Shown here: in pieces, positions 6,774-10,423 of the stretch
Layout: every line of letters starts with the position of its first letter
Numbering within the stretch: position 1 is the first letter of the stretch
From: an uncultured Kingella sp.
GTDB taxonomy: Bacteria > Pseudomonadota > Gammaproteobacteria > Burkholderiales > Neisseriaceae
Assembly: GCA_916720425.1 (NCBI GenBank)
Contig: CAKARD010000043.1
Location: forward strand, 1 to 10,423
Direction of reading: 5' to 3'
DNA: 10,423 bases
Made by a program: the position numbers and the translations under genes
Notes under the pieces: generated by a model
Seen by the model: the letters and a program-made list of their open reading frames with translations, nothing else
What the model was told of the DNA's origin: nothing
Database searches by the model: none

Positions 6774-8531
6774 TTATTTTTGTGCCAAAAGCTGTATTAA
6801 CAGGCGTTTTTCTTCCGTATTCATGTTACTGCCTTTTTGACGCAAAATTTGAATTTGTTCCGCAACCAAATCCCGTACAATTTTTTTAATACCATCTTGA
6901 AACTCCTGCTGTTTGCCCTCACCACTATCAGTTAAATCATCGGCAAAATTATAGGCAAAAATATTGTCTAATATTGGTGCAAATGTTGTGTCGCGAAAAT
7001 GTTCTAACGTTTGTGCAATATCCATATGTGGCGCATGACGGTACAGTTGTGCTAAGGCCAACAAACAAGCCAGACTCTCATTAGTTGCGACATAATCAGG
7101 CAACAAGACAAATTGTGCCCACTCTGGGTGCAACATTAAGGTGCGGATCTGTTTTTGTACTAAGGTTGCACTGGGTATGGGTCTCATGCTGTCGCGAGGA
7201 GGTTGATGTCGTGGTGAAGACAGCATTCGCTTGGGTGTGGTTTGCCCCATTAATTGAGCTAAATTATGTCTATCCACTCCAACCAATTCACTTAATTTTT
7301 GTTGTAGAAAATAACCCAGCGCAGGAGCAGTGATTTTTTGTAATAAAGGGGTGGCTTGTTTGATTAAATCTGCTTTACCTTCTTGAGTGTTTAAATCGAT
7401 ATTTTGGGTTAATGCATGCCAAAAATATTGGGATAAAGGTTGACTCTCTTGCAATAACATTTCTTCAAAACGCACTTTTCCTGCTTGGCGGATAAAACTA
7501 TCAGGATCCTGCTCGGCAGGTAAAAATAAAAAATGCAAGGTTTTGCCATCTTTTAGTTGTGGCAAGGCATTTTCTAATGCACGCCACGCTGCTTTTTTGC
7601 CTGCACCATCACCATCAAAGCAAAAATAAATATCATCACTATGACGCATTAATAATTTAATATGTGCATCTGTGGTTGCCGTACCTAATGTTGCGACGGC
7701 ATATTCTATGCCATATTGCGCCAAAGCAACCACATCCATATACCCTTCCACAACCAAAACACGCTTATATTCAACAATTGCCGATCGCGCTTCATACAAA
7801 CCATAGAGATTTTTTCCCTTGTCAAATAAAGGGGTATCGGGAGAATTGAGATATTTAGGCTTACTGTCATCTAACACACGCCCACCAAATCCTACAACCA
7901 CGCCTTGTGCATTCCGAATAGGAAACATCAAACGATGGCGAAAACGATCATATTGCTTTCCTTCATTATCCACCACCATACCACTATCAATTAAATGAGT
8001 ATTAGGATAAGGCTGGAACACTTGCGCCAATGGGGTCCACGAATTCGGAGCATATCCAATACCAAACCGCGTCACAAGTTCCGCACTCACACCACGCTTG
8101 GCCAAATAATCTTGCGCAACTGGATACAAAGGAAGTTGTTGCACATAAAATTGCGCCGCAGTTTGCATGACACTTTCCAAAGTTTGCTGCTGTTGTTTGC
8201 GTTGCTGACGTTGTTCAGGGGTGATATTAGCGTGATGTTTATCTTGTGGCACAGCCATACCCACACGATCAGCCAAAACTTGCACCGCTTCGGGAAAACT
8301 TAACCCTTGATGTGCCATAATAAAATTTAATGCCGAGCCATGCGCCCCACAACCAAAACAATGATAAAACTGCTTAGTGGGGCTTACCGAAAAACTGGCA
8401 GATTTTTCCTGATGAAAAGGACAACACGCCATATAATTTGCCCCTGATTTTTTTAACGGCACATAAGGTTCAATCACATCAACAATATCAGTTTTGGCCA
8501 GTAATTCATCTATAAAATCGTTGGGTATCAT
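6774..8531 (-). CDS. dnaG: DNA primase
   Basis: A 585-residue primase, close to the 581 of E. coli, which makes the short RNA primers for lagging-strand and origin synthesis and works with the DnaB helicase. Domains in order: the zinc-binding domain with C37, H40, C58 and C61 (CPFH...CFGC); the RNA polymerase core, including RFRHRLMFPIRNAQGVVVGFGGRVL (196-220) and a TOPRIM fold with VEGYMD (261-266, Glu262) and CFDGDGAGKKA (304-314; Asp306, Asp308); then a linker and a C-terminal DnaB-interaction domain (about 450-585). A glutamine-rich patch, EQRQQRKQQQQ, lies at 106-116 between the zinc and polymerase domains. The ATG at 8531 gives the standard N-terminus (MIPNDFIDELLAKTDIVDVI); its ribosome site is poor. 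dnaG follows ruvB after 143 bp and precedes aroA, with no rpsU or rpoD beside it, unlike the E. coli arrangement. Confidence 0.97.
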   Translation of the reverse strand: MIPNDFIDELLAKTDIVDVIEPYVPLKKSGANYMACCPFHQEKSASFSVSPTKQFYHCFGCGAHGSALNFIMAHQGLSFPEAVQVLADRVGMAVPQDKHHANITPEQRQQRKQQQQTLESVMQTAAQFYVQQLPLYPVAQDYLAKRGVSAELVTRFGIGYAPNSWTPLAQVFQPYPNTHLIDSGMVVDNEGKQYDRFRHRLMFPIRNAQGVVVGFGGRVLDDSKPKYLNSPDTPLFDKGKNLYGLYEARSAIVEYKRVLVVEGYMDVVALAQYGIEYAVATLGTATTDAHIKLLMRHSDDIYFCFDGDGAGKKAAWRALENALPQLKDGKTLHFLFLPAEQDPDSFIRQAGKVRFEEMLLQESQPLSQYFWHALTQNIDLNTQEGKADLIKQATPLLQKITAPALGYFLQQKLSELVGVDRHNLAQLMGQTTPKRMLSSPRHQPPRDSMRPIPSATLVQKQIRTLMLHPEWAQFVLLPDYVATNESLACLLALAQLYRHAPHMDIAQTLEHFRDTTFAPILDNIFAYNFADDLTDSGEGKQQEFQDGIKKIVRDLVAEQIQILRQKGSNMNTEEKRLLIQLLAQK

Positions 8532-8569
8532 ATTGGATAACTTTCGCGCACCACTTTATTTTATTATGG

Positions 8570-8575
8570 ACTATA
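8570..8575 (-). promoter_or_regulatory. Candidate -10 element upstream of dnaG
   Basis: TATAGT (8575-8570, minus strand) would start transcription about 30 nt upstream of the dnaG ATG. No good -35 hexamer is found at 16-18 bp (GCTGTT or CTGTTT only). Together with the hairpin just upstream it suggests dnaG may have its own promoter, but the support is weak. Confidence 0.25.
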
Positions 8576-8615
8576 CACGCTCAAAGTGGAAAAACAGCGT
8601 TAATAATATGTGGAT

Positions 8616-8645
8616 ATCAATAATAAACTTTTGTTTATTATTGAT
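8616..8645. terminator. A/T-rich hairpin between ruvB and dnaG
   Basis: A perfect 13-bp stem, ATCAATAATAAAC (8616-8628) with GTTTATTATTGAT (8633-8645), has a 4-nt loop and lies 29 bp after the ruvB stop. Only two G/C pairs per stem and no T-tract on the minus-strand exit side make it a weak terminator for ruvB; the plus-strand exit reads TTTATATTTATT. It may protect the dnaX-ruvB mRNA 3' end. Confidence 0.45.
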
Positions 8646-8674
8646 TTTATATTTATTGCCTATTTTTTAATCAT

Positions 8675-9706
8675 TTAAACTGGGGGATTTAGACCAAAAT
8701 GCTCAAAAGCCAATGATGTGAGCATACGACCACGTGGTGTCCGTTGCAAAAAACCTTGTTGAATCAAATACGGTTCTATCACATCTTCAATCGTATCTGC
8801 ACTTTCACCAATTGCTGCTGCCACATTCTCCAAACCCACAGGTCCACCTGAAAATTTTTGCAAAACTGCCAGCAAAAACTTTCTATCCATCATATCTAAA
8901 CCAATCTTATCCACATCTAACATAGTCAAAGCAGCATCAGCAATGTGTGCGGTGACTTCACCTGTATGTTTAACTTGGGCATAATCACGCACACGGCGTA
9001 ATAAACGATTAGCAATTCGTGGTGTACCACGACTACGTTGTGCGACTTCCCATGTTCCTGCCTCATCTAAGGTCATATTAAGAAGTTGCGCCGAACGCGA
9101 TACAATCGTCGCTAAATCCCGTATTTCATAAAACTCTAATCGTGCCACAATGCCAAAACGATCGCGTAATGGATTGGTCAACATACCCGCACGTGTGGTT
9201 GCACCAATCAGGGTAAAGGGTGGTAAATCTATCTTGACTGAACGTGCTGCTGGCCCCTCACCTATCATAATATCCAATTGATAATCTTCCATTGCTGGAT
9301 ACAAAATCTCTTCCACAACGGGACTTAAACGGTGAATCTCATCAATAAATAACACATCATGCGCTTCTAAATTGGTGAGCAATGCTGCCAAATCGCCTGC
9401 ACGTTCTAACACAGGGCCTGATGTTTGACGCAAATTCACGCCCAACTCTCGGGCAATAATATTGGCCAATGTGGTTTTGCCTAATCCTGGTGGACCAAAT
9501 AACAAAGTATGATCTAGGGCTTCACCACGCTGACGAGCAGCTTGAATAAAAATTTCTAATTGTTCTTTAGCTTTGTGCTGTCCAATATAATCACGCAAAG
9601 TTTTAGGGCGCAATGCTCGCTCTAACTGTTCTTCTTGGTTAGATAATTTTTGCGCTCCTAGTATACGGGGCGTATTTAGCGTTACTAAATTATCGGTTTC
9701 TAGCAT
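8675..9706 (-). CDS. ruvB: Holliday junction ATP-dependent DNA helicase RuvB
   Basis: A 343-residue AAA+ motor that, as a hexamer with RuvA, drives branch migration of Holliday junctions in recombinational repair. Walker A is GPPGLGKT (71-78), Walker B LFIDEIHRL (119-127), sensor 1 GATTRAG (168-174), the arginine-finger region NPLRDRFG (178-185) and sensor 2 RGTPRIANRLLRR; the winged-helix C-terminus ends GFLQRTPRGR. The sequence follows Neisseria RuvB closely. An in-frame ATG exists 36 codons upstream (9814), but those residues (MDYSKNVMIKIKRGEK...) are basic, unlike RuvB, and lie inside dnaX; the conserved N-terminus MLETDNL starts at 9706. That start overlaps the dnaX stop by 17 bp, suggesting coupled translation from a dnaX-ruvB mRNA. 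ruvA and ruvC are not in the window. Confidence 0.96.
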   Translation of the reverse strand: MLETDNLVTLNTPRILGAQKLSNQEEQLERALRPKTLRDYIGQHKAKEQLEIFIQAARQRGEALDHTLLFGPPGLGKTTLANIIARELGVNLRQTSGPVLERAGDLAALLTNLEAHDVLFIDEIHRLSPVVEEILYPAMEDYQLDIMIGEGPAARSVKIDLPPFTLIGATTRAGMLTNPLRDRFGIVARLEFYEIRDLATIVSRSAQLLNMTLDEAGTWEVAQRSRGTPRIANRLLRRVRDYAQVKHTGEVTAHIADAALTMLDVDKIGLDMMDRKFLLAVLQKFSGGPVGLENVAAAIGESADTIEDVIEPYLIQQGFLQRTPRGRMLTSLAFEHFGLNPPV

Positions 9707-10423
9707 AATTTTGTTGTTCTTTCCATTTTTTAAAGCGTTGGATTGTATCTTGACACCAAGATTTATCTTCTCCCCACGCTTGATCTTTATCATCACGTTC
9801 TTTGAATAATCCATCTATCCAATCGCCAAACAAACCTGCTTGACGTAACTCTTGCACAAATGGATTATCATCACAAATTTCACGCATTTGTTGCCATTTT
9901 TCTTGTTGTTTTCGTTGACGATATTGCCATAATGTTTCTCCCATTTGTTCAGTTGCCACCACTTTTAGCTTAACTTGAATGCTTAGGCCATAAATTTTTT
10001 CTAATGCTTGACCAATGCGTTGACAGTATTCAGAATGATTCTGATAAGATTCTTGACTCGGTGCAATGGCAAGATGCAATACACCTTGGTTATAATCCAA
10101 CCAAGCCGTATGTTGTAACAGCATTTGTGCTGCAGCAATGTGATGTGCAATATAATCAGCGATTTCCCCCCAATTTTGCGCAGCAAACGCAGGCAATGCA
10201 TCATTTTCCACAGGCAAAATTTCTACCATTTCTGCTTGATGATCAATAGGGGCAGATAGCCAGTTGGATTCTATTTTAGGTTGAATAACTGGTGGTTGGG
10301 ATTGTATGGGCAATTCTGCAGAAACTTTGGGCTGCCTGAACGTATTAGGTGCAATCGATTCAGGCAGTAAGGGCTTTTTTTCGCCATCGTCCATAGGAGG
10401 GTTCTGTAATTGTGTGCCTTCTA
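9690..10423 (-). CDS. dnaX: DNA polymerase III subunits tau/gamma, 3' part (tau-specific C-terminus)
   Basis: The frame stays open past the Met at 10394 to the window edge (upstream residues EGTQLQNPP), and the bases before that Met read CCTCCT rather than a ribosome site, so it is internal. Counting from that Met, a proline-rich linker (about 1-65) leads to a domain resembling tau domain V (about 74-190: NWGEIADYI, then GVLHLAIAP, LEKIYGLSIQVKLKV and LWQYRQRKQQEKWQQMREICDDNPFVQEL). Domain V binds the polymerase alpha subunit and tethers the clamp loader to the replicase. About 50 charged, Trp-containing residues follow and end inside the ruvB start. The clamp-loader ATPase domains lie outside the window. 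A programmed frameshift signal is present at 10332-10380. The call rests on the domain V pattern plus that signal; domain V is weakly conserved in general. Confidence 0.82.
   Translation of the reverse strand, partial: EGTQLQNPPMDDGEKKPLLPESIAPNTFRQPKVSAELPIQSQPPVIQPKIESNWLSAPIDHQAEMVEILPVENDALPAFAAQNWGEIADYIAHHIAAAQMLLQHTAWLDYNQGVLHLAIAPSQESYQNHSEYCQRIGQALEKIYGLSIQVKLKVVATEQMGETLWQYRQRKQQEKWQQMREICDDNPFVQELRQAGLFGDWIDGLFKERDDKDQAWGEDKSWCQDTIQRFKKWKEQQNYARNR
10329..10340 (+). repeat. DNA-uptake-sequence-like 12-mer
   Basis: GGGCTGCCTGAA differs at its first base from AGGCTGCCTGAA, which I recall as a Simonsiella-type dialect of the Neisseriaceae uptake sequence. A shorter inverted copy, TTCAGGCAG (10359-10367), faces it. 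It is the only such near-match I found in the window, so the assignment to natural transformation is tentative. Confidence 0.4.
10332..10380 (-). promoter_or_regulatory. Programmed -1 ribosomal frameshift signal in dnaX (tau/gamma switch)
   Basis: On the minus strand, in the dnaX frame (GAA AAA AAG CCC), the heptamer A AAA AAG occupies 10380-10374. After a 6-nt spacer (CCCTTA) comes a 9-bp perfect stem, CTGCCTGAA (10367-10359) with TTCAGGCAG (10340-10332), loop 18 nt, plus one possible G-U pair. A -1 slip reads GCC CTT ACT GCC TGA, stopping at 10362-10360 and giving a gamma-like protein that lacks the tau tail. E. coli dnaX uses the same heptamer, a stem-loop at similar distance and an upstream Shine-Dalgarno-like stimulator; here the last is absent or weak (GGACGATGG). 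The 7-A run could also cause transcriptional slippage. Confidence 0.8.

Noticed and set aside
9707..9814. In-frame upstream start giving a 379-residue RuvB
   Set aside because: The extra 36 residues are unlike RuvB and lie fully inside dnaX; the family N-terminus starts at 9706.
10332..10381. Plus-strand intrinsic terminator (stem followed by T7) antisense to dnaX
   Set aside because: The T run begins 7 nt after the stem rather than next to it, no plus-strand gene is nearby, and the same sequence is better explained as the minus-strand slippery site and stem.
10392..10394. ATG that could be read as the start of a separate 234-residue gene
   Set aside because: The frame continues open to the window edge, the upstream bases are CCTCCT with no ribosome site, and the protein pattern is the C-terminal part of DnaX.

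Overview
The window comes from an AT-rich (roughly 40% GC by eye) betaproteobacterium, most likely of the Neisseriaceae. This rests on close resemblance, from memory, of the encoded AroA, ThrC, DsbC, Gph and RuvB proteins to their Neisseria counterparts, and on a 12-mer (10329-10340) that is one base away from a Neisseriaceae DNA-uptake-sequence dialect. Genus cannot be assigned. Apart from the features noted below, this is ordinary chromosome: no prophage, insertion sequence, CRISPR array, rRNA or tRNA was seen.

Layout. At the left edge (2-730, + strand) is the 3' part of a LysR-type regulator. Facing it is ppk2 (938-1855, -), a polyphosphate-dependent nucleotide kinase; the 207 bp between them hold inverted repeats that probably end both transcripts. 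A 224-bp divergent promoter region separates ppk2 from dsbC (2080-2868, +), a lipoprotein disulfide isomerase. dsbC converges on thrC across a strong bidirectional terminator (2874-2912).

From 2914 to the right edge everything is on the minus strand. In transcription order this is dnaX (3' part only, entering from the right edge), ruvB (17-bp overlap with dnaX), a 143-bp gap with an A/T hairpin, dnaG, a 96-bp GC-rich gap with a hairpin, aroA, gph (4-bp ATGA overlap with aroA), a small Cys-rich lipoprotein gene, and thrC. The run joins replication and recombination (tau/gamma clamp loader, RuvB helicase, primase) to chorismate synthesis, phosphoglycolate or sugar-phosphate clearance, and threonine synthesis.

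The most interesting element is in dnaX at 10332-10380. An in-frame A AAA AAG heptamer, a 6-nt spacer and a 9-bp perfect stem-loop reproduce the layout of the E. coli dnaX programmed -1 frameshift signal. A -1 shift would reach a UGA after four codons and yield a gamma-like short subunit. The stem arms are DNA-uptake-sequence-like, so one repeat may serve both as uptake signal and as recoding stimulator. Recoding in dnaX is known biology; what may be new is the use of uptake-sequence arms as the stem.
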